This document shows, in pieces, positions 48,271-59,420 of a stretch of DNA of 64,000 nucleotides. The first letter of the stretch is position 1. The number at the start of each line of letters is the position of its first letter. Origin of the DNA: Vanilla planifolia (Eukaryota > Streptophyta > Magnoliopsida > Asparagales > Orchidaceae); contig CM043875.1 of NCBI GenBank assembly GCA_023846275.1, forward strand, positions 21,704,593-21,768,592. Reading direction: 5' to 3'. Under the pieces are notes generated by a model. It had not been told where the DNA came from and made no database searches. It was given only the letters and a program-made list of their open reading frames with translations. The position numbers were made by a program, and so were the translations under genes.

Positions 48271-50200
48271 AACTTAAGATAGGCAATTTCTGCATCAAGT
48301 GAATTCAATTTTTTTTTTTTTTAAGTTTTCATTTAGAATTAGTTTGAGGGATAAACTAATAAGTTTTACATAATTGTTTTGTCTTTCTAACAAAAAAATG
48401 ATGAAATTTGGATCATTGGTTGAGAGTTATGATTAAATTACTGAAACTATAGGTATGATGCACTACATAATGTGAAAGCATGGCTTTGTCTAATTACTAC
48501 AAAAATATGCAAGGAATTGGTTTCTAGGAACTAGTTGTTATTCTAAAAAATTAAAAATAACTCAATTTATATAAGATGTTTTGCCCAATTTTGTTTTGTG
48601 GATTTTGTGTGTTATGGCAATGAGAATTTAAGACCATATGGGATTCTTGGATTTGAATTTCTTTGAAATAATTTAGATTTGAGGTAGTCTCTAAGGAATT
48701 TTAGTTTGGAAGGGCTACTATAGTATTTAAGATTTGAAAAATTGTGTGTAATGTGGATTAGAATTGTCCATATGATAACTTTAGTTTTGAACGTACATTG
48801 GAGATATTTAGATTTGAAGAAACACAAAGATAATTAGAAATTTAAAAAGAAACTAATTCTAATTGAATTTAGAAGTTTGTTAGGGCACTCATTTAAATTG
48901 GATAGACTTCATAAAAGTATTGAGTGTCACCAAATTCATTCATTAGTTGGCATAGGCAGATAGAATAATTATAGAAGATTTAGGATAAGACATTTTGATC
49001 ATCCATGAATACTAGTGATAATTTTTTATTTTATTTTATTTTTTTGCATATATGCTAGTATGGTGGTTATACTTATTTTAAATAATCTTTAAGATAATTT
49101 TGTAAACTCATTATTGATTTTAATAATTTCTATTTCCCATGTTATTTTGTACAATTGACACATTGAAGTCATTTAAAAAATTTAGAGTAGTTATGAAGCC
49201 CAAAATGATCCTTACAATGTTTCTTGACTCTTGGAACAATTGTGAAATTTTCAGAGATGATTTGATTTATGGTAGGTGTGATTTGTTTCAATGGGCATTT
49301 TAATAATTTTGCAAATTAGTTGTATTGAAAAGATTTGATGTTTCATATTAAGTGCCATAATTTTATGGGTGTTTTAAGATAAATCTAGATAGTTAATTTA
49401 ATTCTAACCTAATTTGACTCCAACTAGCATTTTTGTCCTTTTTTCCATTAGTAATAATTTGGCAATTTTAAAAGCATTGAGATTATTAAAGATTTTCCAT
49501 TAACCTCAATGACTTATATTTAGTATATGAAAATGCTTTCAAATAACTTCTATTTGATTTGGTTTCATTTTCTTTGGGTGTTTTAATCATTTTATCTTTG
49601 TAGTGACATTCTGAAAATTTCAAAAATGTTCTAGGCCACCCAAAACTATGTTAATAAGATTCGTAAGTCTATAAGATAATTGTGAATTTTTTTTAAAATT
49701 ATTTTTTCTTATTTTTTGTAATCTAATTGATTTTTTATGGATTTGCACTATCATAATATTTAAGGTAATATAGGTAAAGCTTGCAGTTGGAAAAAAGTGC
49801 CCAATAATATCAAATTCTTCAAGATCAATTTTAAAAAGTTTTATGTTTAAGTATTTTTTTTAACTTTTACTACCTTGAGGACATTTATTTCATATTTATT
49901 ACATGAAGTTAAGTAATTTAATTATAATTTATACAAAAGATGATGAAATCATGTCAAAATATCTCAATGAGTAAGTCTTGGATTTTGTATATATTTTTAT
50001 CAATTAAAAATTGCCCAATCCCTTAGATGGTCTTAAGAGAAATTTCAATTTTATTTTATTTTCTTGGAGATTTTATTTTTATTTTTTATTTTTATTAGTA
50101 TTTTGTTAATTTATCAATCAAATTGAAATGTTGTAATTTTAGCAATCTCAAGATATCTTTTAACTTTTAGTTAACAATTAATAAACATTTTTTTAATTTT

Positions 50201-50203
<3 letters not shown>

Positions 50204-50234
<31 letters not shown>
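50204..50234. repeat. (AT)n microsatellite
   Basis: About 15 AT dinucleotides without interruption, flanked by T-rich sequence. Confidence 0.95.
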
Positions 50235-50238
<4 letters not shown>

Positions 50239-50891
50239 TTGTTTCACCAAAATGTTTAAAATTTTTTATGAAATTTTGAAAAAATTCTTATTAGGGTTGA
50301 TTAACACATTAGTATTTGGTTGTCGGACCAACATAATTAAATATCATAAGTTGCTGTTTAGTCTTTCGAATGTCCATAAAGGTCGGTGGCCTCCAACTAT
50401 ATGAATTTTCTAAATGCCACATGGAGCATTTTAAGGTAATGACTTAAATGGTTTTTAGTTTAATTGAAAATTGATTGGGTGGAATTTGAAGATTATAATA
50501 GGATGAAGTTAGTTAATTTGGAGTTCAATTTTTATAAAAAAATGGGTTTATTAATCTTCTCAAACATTTAGATAACAACTCTTTTTCATGAGATTTTGCT
50601 TATGAAGTTTTGATTATTTCCTTGTTTGGTTCAAATCAATTTGGTGTAATTAAATTTTGGTTTACTTAGCATATGTGGGTTTTATTGCATAAATTATCAA
50701 TGTAGTGGTTTGGGTTCAATTTAGATTCAAATGAGACTTAATTATTGATTTGTTTAAGGCTAAGCTTAAGAGATGTTTAAGAAAAAGTTCACGAATGTGC
50801 TTATGTAATCAATCACAAGAGGGTTGATAAAGTGTAGATTGGCTTAAATTAGGATGGCTAAGAGTGTTTTAGGAAATAGGTTTGGATTCTT

Positions 50892-50919
50892 TATATATAT
50901 ATATATATATATATATATT
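50892..50919. repeat. (AT)n microsatellite
   Basis: About 14 AT dinucleotides without interruption. Confidence 0.95.
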
Positions 50920-51540
50920 AGGTGTTCTCGCACCTTGATTATGGTCTATTTATGTATCGTTTAGTAATGGCAAAAAGAAAAAATAAGGAGGATATTATGG
51001 CCATTTCTTCTTGGTATGGTGAAAATGAGTGACATTTTAATCTCATTCTTTTGTATGGTAGTTTGATTAAAACAAAACCATACATTCTTTCTTAATAGTG
51101 TTTTGCTTTGAATGTTTCTATTAAGATTAGTAAGAAATAAATAACATTGGAGAGTTGAGAGTACAACTTTAATATTGGAGAAGTCATGGTTGATACTTGT
51201 TCTTAATGGTATTGTGATCATCTTGAGAATCTCTTATTTTATTTTATTAATTTAGAATTTTTTTATTAATATTCATCTAGGACCTTAGAACATGCATTTT
51301 TATAAACTATTTTGCTTGAAATTTTATTTCTTTTATAAATCATAAATTTTCAAAAAACTTTGATATCATTTCAATAAAAAATATGACATTTCAATGCTTG
51401 ATCAAGCAAGACTTAAAAAAAGATGAATTAGAATTAAAAATAACAAAAATTGTATTAATATTTTTTTATGATAAACTTATCATATTTTATGACTAGTTTA
51501 TAATGCATGTTAAAATGAGCAATCAGAGTGTGTGACTAAA

Positions 51541-51930
51541 GCTCTATTTAAAAATCTCAAGTTGATCATATAGTATGATTATTATCATCATATAATATGA
51601 TTAATGTTTGCGTTAACGAAGTTGAGAGAAAGAATAATTAGAAATTTTATTGTCATAGGATATATAGGTATCAAAAAAGTATGATTAGACTTTGAGCTAA
51701 GTAATATAATTGAAAGAAAAATTAGAGAGTTTGTATAATATAATATATCTTAGCTTACAAGTACAATTAGTCAGTCAAGAAATCAACCTAAGAAAAATCA
51801 AAAAAAATTTTGCACAAAAAGATGTCTTATCATATAAGCATGATCATGGAGTTAAGTAGAGAAAGAAAACAACTAGCAAGTTTCATACATCATGATATAT
51901 CTTATTATGCAAGTACATCATGCTTTGAAA
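51541..51930 (+). repeat. Motif-rich LTR-like fragment
   Basis: Carries further copies of the near-palindrome: GATCATATAGTATGATTA near 51566, TCATATAATATGATTA near 51588 and TTATCATATAAGCATGATCAT near 51827. They are separated by AT-rich sequence with GAGAAAGAAAG words. It resembles the 8.6-12.5 kb blocks in motif content, but I did not establish co-linear homology. Confidence 0.45.
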
Positions 51931-52990
51931 ATTAAATTAGTAGAGAAAGAAAGAACCAAGGAGTTTTGTACATTAGAATAAATTCACATCATATTATACA
52001 TTCAATTATTTGAGTTAAGTGCATTGACAAAAAGAAAAAATATATAAAGACAAAATATGATGTATTAAGGAAACCCATGAGATATTTAGTGCAAGTCTAA
52101 CATTCTTATCTCATCATATGGTCTAACAGTCTATAACCTAGGCTTTGCTAATGACATTGACCACCCTATAAAGCTTTAGGAGTCCTCATCAGCAAAGGAA
52201 TGCCACAACATGCACTTTAATACATCCATGATCACTTGTGATTTCAATAGCACATGGCCAAGTTGGAATCCTTTACACATGATCTCACATTCTTGACCTA
52301 ACATTTGCCAATCTCTTGGAATCCTCAATACAAGGATGCCTATCACACATGGTGCTCAACCAACATAAGCTCATGCACTCCAAGGTCTCCTATTATGTCC
52401 TAATAATGATACACAAAACTCCATACTTAGTAGGTGTCTTATCATCTATTATATTTGACTTACCTCGCTCTGGTTAAGGAGTCTATCAACTAGGGTTTTC
52501 TACATCCTAGTTTATATCATAATAAATAAACTTGCTTACTCAAGATTATATGATTTTTCTTGCATTCATCTGAGGTTACCTAACTTTAATTTGTCATCTA
52601 GGGTTTCTTTAAAATCCTAATTTATTAACCAATGATCTCGGTCTCCTTAAACCTTACTCTTCTATCTGGACTAACTTAGGGTTTGTACTAAACCTTGATC
52701 CACTTACCCTTGTCAAATTTCATATATCTTTGGCAAGCCCTTACCCATAATTTAATTTAGGAGTCTTATTAGATTCCAATTTTTTGTGTTTTTATTGGAG
52801 TTATAAATCAATGATTCAAACCTTTTAAGATAATCTTTGACATTTAACTTAGATTCATATGAGTTTTACTAATAACTCTCTCTTACCATATATGCCAAAC
52901 TAAGTCACTCCAATAATCCCAATAAAATAGCCATGCATATTGCAAAAGCTTGAATTATCTATCACTAAGTTCATAATTTCTTCCATAGGT
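51931..52990. other. Unrecognised stretch
   Basis: No coding or paired-repeat signal recognised. Slightly less AT-rich than its surroundings between 52130 and 52440. It may include the decayed 3' end and 3' UTR of the LINE that lies to the right on the minus strand. Confidence 0.4.
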
Positions 52991-52999
52991 TTCAAGCTA

Positions 53000-54740
53000 T
53001 TTGAAGTTTTGCCCTTTGTAGTACCTTTCATGTATTTACCTTCTACAAATTTGGCCCAAAATGATTTGCACTTTAAAAGCTTCTAATTTAGCTTTGTAGA
53101 AGAAGCAGTCATGATGCCCTTTAGTTTTTAAGGCTAAGCCATTTTCCTTTATTTAAGCACACATTTTATCCCATGAAGCTCAACAATGTTTGTGTGTTTT
53201 GTCAAAATTCTCCCATAAGAATTTATTCATTATTTTTACTTACCAAGAATTTGCAAAGGAGGATGAGCTCTTATGAGTGAAAATGTTAGAATTGAGATTA
53301 AGACGTGTCTTACTAAGATTACTCTTCCACCTAAGGATAGCAATTTCTTCTTCCATTCAACTATTTTTTTGAATAATTTTTCTAAAATCTGTTGAACATA
53401 AACTATTATTCTCTTGTTAGATTATAATAGGCATTGCAATTATGTTATTAGAAATGAATCAAATTTGAAGCCAATAACATTTATTACCTTTTTAATTGAT
53501 TTTAGCATCATTTTCTTACTAGTAAGAGATTTTTCTTTATGTGCATTTATTTGAAGACTTGAAACATCTTAAAATTTCTTTAGAAATTTAATAATATTGG
53601 ATATTAATCTTAGGTCCCCTGTTTTGAATATAATACTATCATCAGCCTTGTTTAAATGTGTAATCATTGGGCATCATTTATGTAATGCATAGTTAAAGGT
53701 TTTGTCATTATTGAATAAAGGTTTTTAGAGGCCTTCTAGAAACTTTCATGGACATGATGAATAATAGAGGAGAGATGAGATTTTCTTATTTAAGGCCCTT
53801 TAAAGATTGGAAAACTCCATTTGGTATACCATTTACAATAATGCATAGACAAAAGCTACCAGTGATATGTTTAATTAACATGATGAATTGCTTAGAGAAA
53901 TTGAACTTGGTCAACATTTTGCATAACAATTTCCATGATAAGTTGTCAAATACATTTTTTAGATTTAGCATGAAAACACAATTTATACCTTTGACTTTCC
54001 TGTTGAGAAAACTAAACAAATCTTGTGCTAATAGAATGTTATCTATAATATATCTATCTTTTACAAAGCAAACTTATTCAAGTGATATAATTTGTGGTAG
54101 CAAAGTGTGTAATTTTTGTTGGCAACTTACAACTGAGTTTTTCTGATGAAATTACATAAGACAATTCGCTTAAATTCTTTAAATGAATAAGGAGTTTCTT
54201 TCGTTGCAATCAAAACCAAATTTGTGCTTATATTACCTTAGTGTTAGAATTCCTTACAATGAAATCTTTGGCAACATCTAACACATCCTAAGAAATGATA
54301 TCATGACATTGAGCAAAAAAATGGCCATTGTACCCAAAAGTCATCATTAGTATGTAGTCAAATAATTCATCATCCATAACTACTTAATTAGAGGAGAACA
54401 ATGCTTAGAAAAGTTGTATAGCCACATCTTTAATTCTCTTCTATTCGTTAATCATTTTTTCATTGGAATATTTGTTACTGCTATTGTTGAGATTTGTCTT
54501 TGATCATTTACCATAGCATGAAAGAAATTTGTGTCACTATCTCCATCTTTGAGCCATCTGGTATCAATCGTTTGTTGCTAATACATTTCCTCCTTATGAA
54601 GTTCTTTCATTAATTGATCATTTTTCTTTCAATTTATTCCTTAATTTGACTTTCTTAACATTTCACTTCTTTAGTTTTGACCATTTCTTTAGCCTTTTAG
54701 ATTTATTAAAATATGCTTCCAAAGATAAAAGAAAAAGGAG
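53000..54740 (-). pseudogene. LINE (L1-type) reverse transcriptase relic
   Basis: In minus-strand order: RLKKWSKLKK (ORF2 linker), EEMYWQQ-like then TRWLKDGDSDTNFFHAMVNDQRQIST, a FGYNGHFFAQCHDIIS segment (family: SPGPDGF...Ff...w..i), IISLEQ-type then FVKDRYIIDNI. Then comes the best frame, 54019-53786: NLKNVFDNLSWKLLCKML, then FSKQFIMLIKHI and IIVNGIPNGVFQSLKGLK (RT fingers/palm up to the RGLRQGDPLSP position). Then DDSIIFKTGD with the catalytic FADD box ruined, KKLLSLGGRVILV, and NKFLWENFDKTHKHC to LALKTKG. Stops and shifts are frequent. It belongs to the same family as the plus-strand relic at 14.4-15.6 kb. The plus-strand 132-codon frame at 53748 is its shadow. Confidence 0.8.
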
Positions 54741-54756
54741 GAGGAGGAGAAGGACA
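54722..54756 (+). repeat. Purine tract with GGA repeats at the LINE/EPRV junction
   Basis: AAAGATAAAAGAAAAAGGAG followed by GAGGAGGAGAAGGA. It lies between the last recognisable LINE sequence and the first base of EPRV homology, so it is either junction filler or microsatellite growth. Confidence 0.75.
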
Positions 54757-54960
54757 TAACTTCATTTTATGAAGTTTTTCTTCGTAATTAGATAACCAAG
54801 ATAATGCATGTCCTTCCTAATAAAAAGTGGCAAATTGGATATATTCGTCAACATTCATTGCTGGTGACAGCATAAATATGGTTTCCTTTATTTTTTGTGT
54901 CCAATCTATATAATATTCCTTAAGTGTTTTATAAGAAATTTTGTCAATATTGAACGTTAG
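54757..54960 (-). repeat. Terminal redundancy of EPRV-1
   Basis: It matches 62629-62960 at the other end of the same copy, in the same orientation, with the outer ends exactly 8000 positions apart. About 125 bp present at roughly 62660-62785 are missing here. Homology stops at a shared TTAG (54957-54960 and 62957-62960). The translation repeats the start of the coat-protein core with one stop. Confidence 0.85.
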
Positions 54961-54963
54961 ATC

Positions 54964-55890
54964 TCATGTAGTATCTTTTCCACTTTCAAGGTGTCTATTT
55001 TTATTTTTATGGTAACTATGCCAATTGAAGTGTTTACCATAATTGATAATCATAGAATACGATGGAGGTGTATGTACTTGAGCTGTTGGCTCAATATTAT
55101 CTCCATGAGATTCTCTGATTTCAATGTCCTTCGGTGGAGGTTGTGGGACACAGCCTGATGGGGTTGGAGGATACATAGTACTTCGACTATTTTCTCCCAG
55201 TTCATGAGTTCGTATGTGATACTCATTATCTGATTTACCATTTTGTCCTCGTTGTTGAAAACCATTTTGTCCTTGTTGTTGGAAAAAATTCAATGACTTC
55301 ATGATGTTGTTCATAAAAGTCATAAATTTTTTCACAAGAAATTTCTATAATAAGTTTCTTTTGTTGTAGTTTTAGGAACTATTGGTAAAATGATTCATCT
55401 AAGTTGTTTAAACCCATAATATTTTTGAGGATTTTAATTTAATTGTTAATGTTTGGTTGATTTAGTTCCAATGTAGAAGAACTGTTTGTTTTTGTTCGAG
55501 GTTTTTGAAGTTTATCTTTGATTTCTTTGAGTTGATCAATGATAAAGTTCAAGATTCCTGTTTTGATAGGGTTAACCTCATTACCTACTGTGGTAGAGTC
55601 TATAGTGTTTGGTATATGAATTATATGTTCATAATCCTTTGTATTGTTTGAGATCTGACACATATGTGTTGTCAGGAACAAGTAGGATTTTCATTAGAAG
55701 ATGTTTCAGAAGATATGCTTGTGTTTTTTTATCACAAAAAAGTTTGTAAAAAAGGTTATGATTTTTTAATAAAAATGTTTTTCTAATCTTTATTGTTTTT
55801 TCTCTTTTCACCCAATATTCTATGGCTACATCTATTCTTTCAAAAATATCTATGGTTTCTTGTGGTTTTTTTGGGAGAAGTTAGGGATCT
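54964..55890 (-). pseudogene. EPRV-1 first ORF, 5' part (upstream of coat-protein core)
   Basis: Successive minus-strand frames cover this region: 55811-55629 (Lys-rich, reading on to a VPDNTYVS end), 55681-55439 (contains IDQLKEIKDKLQKP, a short amphipathic stretch) and 55335-54964 (Gln/Gly-rich QQQGQNGFQQRGQNG, then a Pro-rich TPSGCVPQPPPKD segment). The frame upstream of 55811 stays open to about 55890 without an ATG, so the original start is lost or lies in the leader. It runs directly into the coat-protein core at 54960, so it should be the N-terminal part of the coat-containing polyprotein. The only clues to function are position and composition. Confidence 0.6.
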
Positions 55891-56130
55891 AACTCAGACT
55901 ACCATCCCTAACATATTGCTACATAAAAGAAGAGCGCAATCTTGGTTCGTTTCCTACTCCAAGGTGTAAAGAAAAAACAATATTGAAATAAAATTATTTA
56001 ATGAAAATAATCTAACAGATGTTACAAACAATGTTTCTAATAAAAAATACAAACAAAGAGTTTAACCAAACATGATTTTATTCATAATAAAAGTTTGAAA
56101 AAGTACAAGCATACTCACAATAAGAGCACA

Positions 56131-56145
56131 CTGGCTCTGATACCA
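56131..56145 (-). other. Met-tRNA primer binding site of EPRV-1
   Basis: On the minus strand TGGTATCAGAGCCAG, a full match to the initiator-Met-tRNA complement used as minus-strand primer by all Caulimoviridae. By convention it marks position 1 of the circular genome. The first ORF begins roughly 250 bp downstream. Confidence 0.9.
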
Positions 56146-56305
56146 AGTTTTATAGCGGTGGCACTTTAGAAGTAGTTTTACAATAAGCTCACACTCACTA
56201 ATTATACAAAGTAGAACAAGAGTAAAAGAGAACAAGAGAGTTAGGAGAATTGAAAGAAGTTGAAGCTGGTGTTTCTTCTCTGCTTTCTTTCTCCAAACTC
56301 AGTGG

Positions 56306-56314
56306 TATTTATAA
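56306..56314 (-). promoter_or_regulatory. TATA-box candidate
   Basis: Minus-strand TTATAAATA, preceded by CCC, about 160 bp upstream of the primer site and just downstream of the repeat cluster. Expected start of transcription would be about 30 bp further, near 56275. Other TATA-like words occur in this AT-rich region, so this is a candidate only. Confidence 0.45.
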
Positions 56315-56394
56315 GGGCAAGTGTTTCATTTGGAAGCAAGGTTGTTGCGCTTATTGTAGGTAACACGTCTTTCTGCTAGCCTTTATTGTACATC

Positions 56395-56545
56395 ATACAC
56401 TTTTTCCTGTAGATCATTTGCTTTTTTCCTATAAATCGTACGTTTTTTTCAATAGATCGTATGCTTTTTTTGTAGATCTTATGCTATTATTGGCCTTTGC
56501 TGTAGATAGTGTGCCATTATTGGCCTTCGCTATAGATAATGTGCT
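56395..56545 (-). repeat. Short tandem repeats in the EPRV-1 promoter
   Basis: Two adjacent 30-bp units at 56483-56512 and 56513-56542 (plus-strand core ATTATTGGCCTT, then YGCTRTAGAT). To the left, shorter related words of the form GTAGATC.TATGCTTTTTT occur at about 22-bp spacing. They lie 80-240 bp upstream of the TATA candidate, an enhancer-like position. Confidence 0.7.
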
Positions 56546-57401
56546 TCTGTTAGAGAATCTTTAGAGTGCACCTTTCTGAGTGTGTTTTTAATCATCAGAT
56601 GCATTGCAAAGTGGCTTTCATTGTCCCATCATGCTTTAATCAGTGAGGGCCAGGGCTTCCATTGTGTCTTTGTCCAGCTCATTGTCTGGATTTTTGAAGT
56701 CATTAGAAAAATTTAAGAACTCTTCTTTGGCATTTTAGCCAATTTTTCTTAGTTTAATGTTTTTGAGAAAATTTTCATTTTCTTTTCTCGCTGGGAAATA
56801 TCTTCTAGGTTAAGTGCCAAGGTATCTAGGAAAATATAGTTTTTCTTCTATGCATTTGTTTTGTTAGATATTTTATTTCAAAATCTAGCTTTTGGAAAAA
56901 TTCTTTAGCAACATGCCACTTTTCTACTTCTTCGTTGAAGATGTCTATTCTAAATTCCTCTAATTTAGGAGTTTTGGTGATTCGTACTAACATTTATAAT
57001 TGTATGGAAATATAAGGATTAATATACTCTCTTTCCTCTCAAATGGATCATATGCAAAATATGAAAACTGTAGAGAATTTGTTTGCATAAAGATTTAAGC
57101 TGCTTTGGCAAACATCTGGAATAAATCTTGTGTAATCTTCCAGGTGCATAGTATTGACATATACTTCGTGAACAATTCCTTTTCGTATGTGTAGCTGGTG
57201 TTGGGGAATTTCATTAAAACAAACTATTAGTCAAGGTCTTTCTTCTCCAGCATAAAAAACTTCATCGTTAGCAAACATTTGCTTAATATTTGTTTCTTCA
57301 AGTTGTTTGAGGAATAAAAGGTGTTTTTTTCATCTAATATTTGTTACTGATATAATTGAAGCATTTCTTGAATTGTGGTTTTTTGCTTCTAATTTTCTTG
57401 T

Positions 57402-58095
57402 CTACTCATTTTGAATCTTGAGTAGTTGAAGAATAGATAAAAAGTCTTTTATCTGGAGCTGGAGCTGAATTAAATCAAAAGTTTGTACTTTGGAAAACAT
57501 ATCAGCAAGCATTTCTTTCTTATTGAGTTCCTGTTCCAAAGTTTGAATAGCAAGTGATTGTGTAGTTGAGGAACGAGAAAGCAAAGTTTCTAATGCTTTC
57601 TTGTAGTTGTCTTCCCTATTTTTTGTTGGAAATTTTGTTGTTTGAGAATCAAATAACTCTTTTCCAACAACATTAATTAGTAGTTGGCGGATCTCCACTC
57701 GGTACTTTGTATGGCTTTGAAACGGCCATTGATTTTGTCTAAGAATTATGGATCAACTACTCGGAGATTTGTATTGTACCATTCCTTGGTCACTATGGTG
57801 GCAATGAATTTTCCTTTTTCTGTCATTCACATTGGACCTTTTTGTTTTATCATAATTTTTGCCTATTGGGCTTGTACCTTTCCTGTGGTTTGTTGAATCT
57901 ATTGGGTTTTGGATGATTTGACTTTTTGGGTCATTGTGGCGAAAGATATGGCCTATTGGGCCTTGGCAGATGATTCGACCTGTTGGGCCTTAGACGATTC
58001 GACATTTGCTTTTTTGGAAGAATCTTTGTAAATTATCCTGATCTTTTCATTTTTTCAACAAAAAGTTTAATTAGCTATAGTTCTTCTTCGTTCAT
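57402..58095 (-). pseudogene. EPRV-1 ORF after RNase H, transactivator position
   Basis: An ATG at 58095 overlaps the TGA of the upstream pol frame as ATGA, the tight coupling typical of these viruses. It opens MNEEEL and then a stop. The region continues through a Pro/Asn-rich part with short repeats (GGCCTATTGGGCCTT-type words on the plus strand at 57930-57985). It ends in the 98-codon frame 57698-57402, whose C-terminal half (QTLEQELNKKEMLADMF, then LIQLQLQIKDFLSILQLL) looks like a coiled coil. In Caulimoviridae with four or more ORFs this position holds the transactivator/inclusion-body protein. I see no diagnostic motif, so the call is positional. Confidence 0.5.
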
Positions 58096-58504
58096 GACCT
58101 GGTAAGAAAATCAACAATAATATTAATAAAATCAGGTATATATTTAATATCATAATTAAAACTTTCTAAATATATAGCAAGACATAAGCATCTTAGATTT
58201 TCTTTTAGATTATTTAATATCTTTTTTTGTAAGAACTGCTCCACGGATTAGTTGTCCTTTTTATAGTAAATACTCTATAGAGTAAATAGATTTTTAAACT
58301 TTTAATAGCTAGTTTTTTGGCTAGTAATTCTTTATCATGAGTGGCATTTTTACTTTGGATTTTAGTAAATTTTCTCGAAGTATATGCTATGATTTCTGAT
58401 ATATTTGTAAGAAGGATACCAGACCAAAAAAGGTCTGAGGCACCAGTTTGCAAAGTTATATTATCTTCCTCATTGGGAAAATGTAGAATTTTTTTTTGTG
58501 ACAA
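58092..58504 (-). pseudogene. EPRV-1 RNase H relic
   Basis: The 96-codon frame 58504-58214 has ITLQTGASDLFWSG at its start, IAYTSRKF in the middle and THDKELLAKKLAIKSLK, the RNase H fold of viral pol. The first catalytic Asp (family ..TDAS) is Gly here (codon at 58442-58444), an A-to-G change that should abolish cleavage. After 58214 the frame shifts. The polyprotein seems to end with DFLTRS and a TGA at 58094-58092. The plus-strand 119-codon frame at 58341 is its shadow. The same segment is present inverted in EPRV-2. Confidence 0.85.
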
Positions 58505-58689
58505 ATTTGTTTGTGTTGTATTTCTCTTTATTCATCTTTTGACAGAGATTGGTATTTTTTTATTCCAACGAAGATGTTTGCCAATAGTCATTTTTTATTT
58601 AGCCTGTTATTTGGTTAATTTGTTTTGTAATAATTTTATTTTGGAGGAAAGTTTTGGTATAAACTTCGATCGTAATTTAAGAGTCCTAA

Positions 58690-59420
58690 AAATTCTGTAA
58701 TTATTTTAAATTAGTAGAAGTATCTGAAAAGTCTTTTACCTTGGTATGAATATGTTCTTGTAATTGTATTTGTCCATTTTTAATTTGTTTTCTTAAAAAC
58801 TCAATTTTTGTTTTAAATAGTTTGATTTTCTTAGAGCTTAAAATAATAACATAATTCAACATTATTTTAATAATATTTAGAAGGTGATCTTTATGTTATT
58901 TCTCTATTGTGGAAAAATAAGAATATCGTCTATGTACACTACAATATAGAGTAAATATCCAACAAAAGAATTCATACATTTCTAAGATATTTGTGGAGCA
59001 TTTTTTTAATTCGAAAGGCATTATGAGCCATTCGAAGTGTCTTTGAGAACAATTAAATGTCGTTAACTCTATAGAGTTTTGATTAGAAAGCTTGATCTAC
59101 CAAAAACCAGATTTGGCATCAAATTTGCTATAGTATTTCGCACATTGTATTTGTTTGATTGTGTTGGGTGGCTGATATAAAATAATTGTCGAATTTAAAG
59201 CAAGAGTTTAATTTGCAGTAATTTATTACCATTTTTGTTTTACTGCATTTTATCTCTGCATGATTGCGTACGATAAAAACTAGTGAAGAATGAGAGCTGT
59301 GGCTCTTTTGAATAAGTTTAAGATTCAATAGTTTTTATATTTGACTGTTAAATTCTTGCTTATCAATAGATGATACCATGATATTATTGACACGTATGTT
59401 TGTATTTTGATATTGTTCTA
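58690..59420 (-). pseudogene. EPRV-1 reverse transcriptase relic
   Basis: The frame at 59328-59128 reads SSLVFIVRNHAEIKCSKTKM, then VINYCKLN, the entry of the pararetroviral RT. Downstream pieces in changing frames include KFDAKSGFW, then a stop, IKL, and MPFELKK. The YIDDI box is intact at codon level at 58922-58936 but lies out of frame with the preceding MPF segment. The enzyme would copy pregenomic RNA from the Met-tRNA primer at 56131-56145. It pairs with the inverted copy at 62962-63464 and beyond. Confidence 0.85.

Larger units (their letters stand above)
48271..51540. other. T-rich, intron-like stretch without recognised exons
   Basis: The plus strand is markedly T-rich over about 3 kb, as plant introns are in the sense direction. 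No domain or long frame was recognised; the minus-strand frames at 48612-48827 and 50961-51221 are in the complementary A-rich direction and look like chance. Two AT microsatellites lie inside. If the preceding island is a first exon, this would be its intron, but that is not shown. Confidence 0.35.
56150..57400 (-). promoter_or_regulatory. EPRV-1 intergenic region with promoter
   Basis: The stretch lies between the transactivator-position ORF and the primer site, where Caulimoviridae carry the pregenomic RNA promoter. It holds no domain. It contains a TATA-like box near 56310 and a cluster of short repeats at 56395-56545. The part at 56550-57400 is low in features, with scattered stops in all frames. 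Transcription would run toward lower coordinates. Confidence 0.6.

Noticed and set aside
50204-50919. AT microsatellites as a matrix attachment or replication origin
   Set aside because: Sequence alone gives only simple repeats; nothing else supports an origin or attachment function.
53748-54146. 132-codon plus-strand open frame, among the longest in the window
   Set aside because: It lies opposite the minus-strand LINE RT frame at 54019-53786, which has clear RT motifs; the plus-strand translation has none.
56077-56082. AATAAA on the minus strand as the viral polyadenylation signal
   Set aside because: It lies downstream of the primer site relative to transcription, which would place the primer site within the terminal redundancy; the word is also frequent by chance in this AT-rich DNA.
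58341-58700. 119-codon plus-strand open frame
   Set aside because: Shadow of the EPRV-1 RNase H/RT on the minus strand; no homology of its own.
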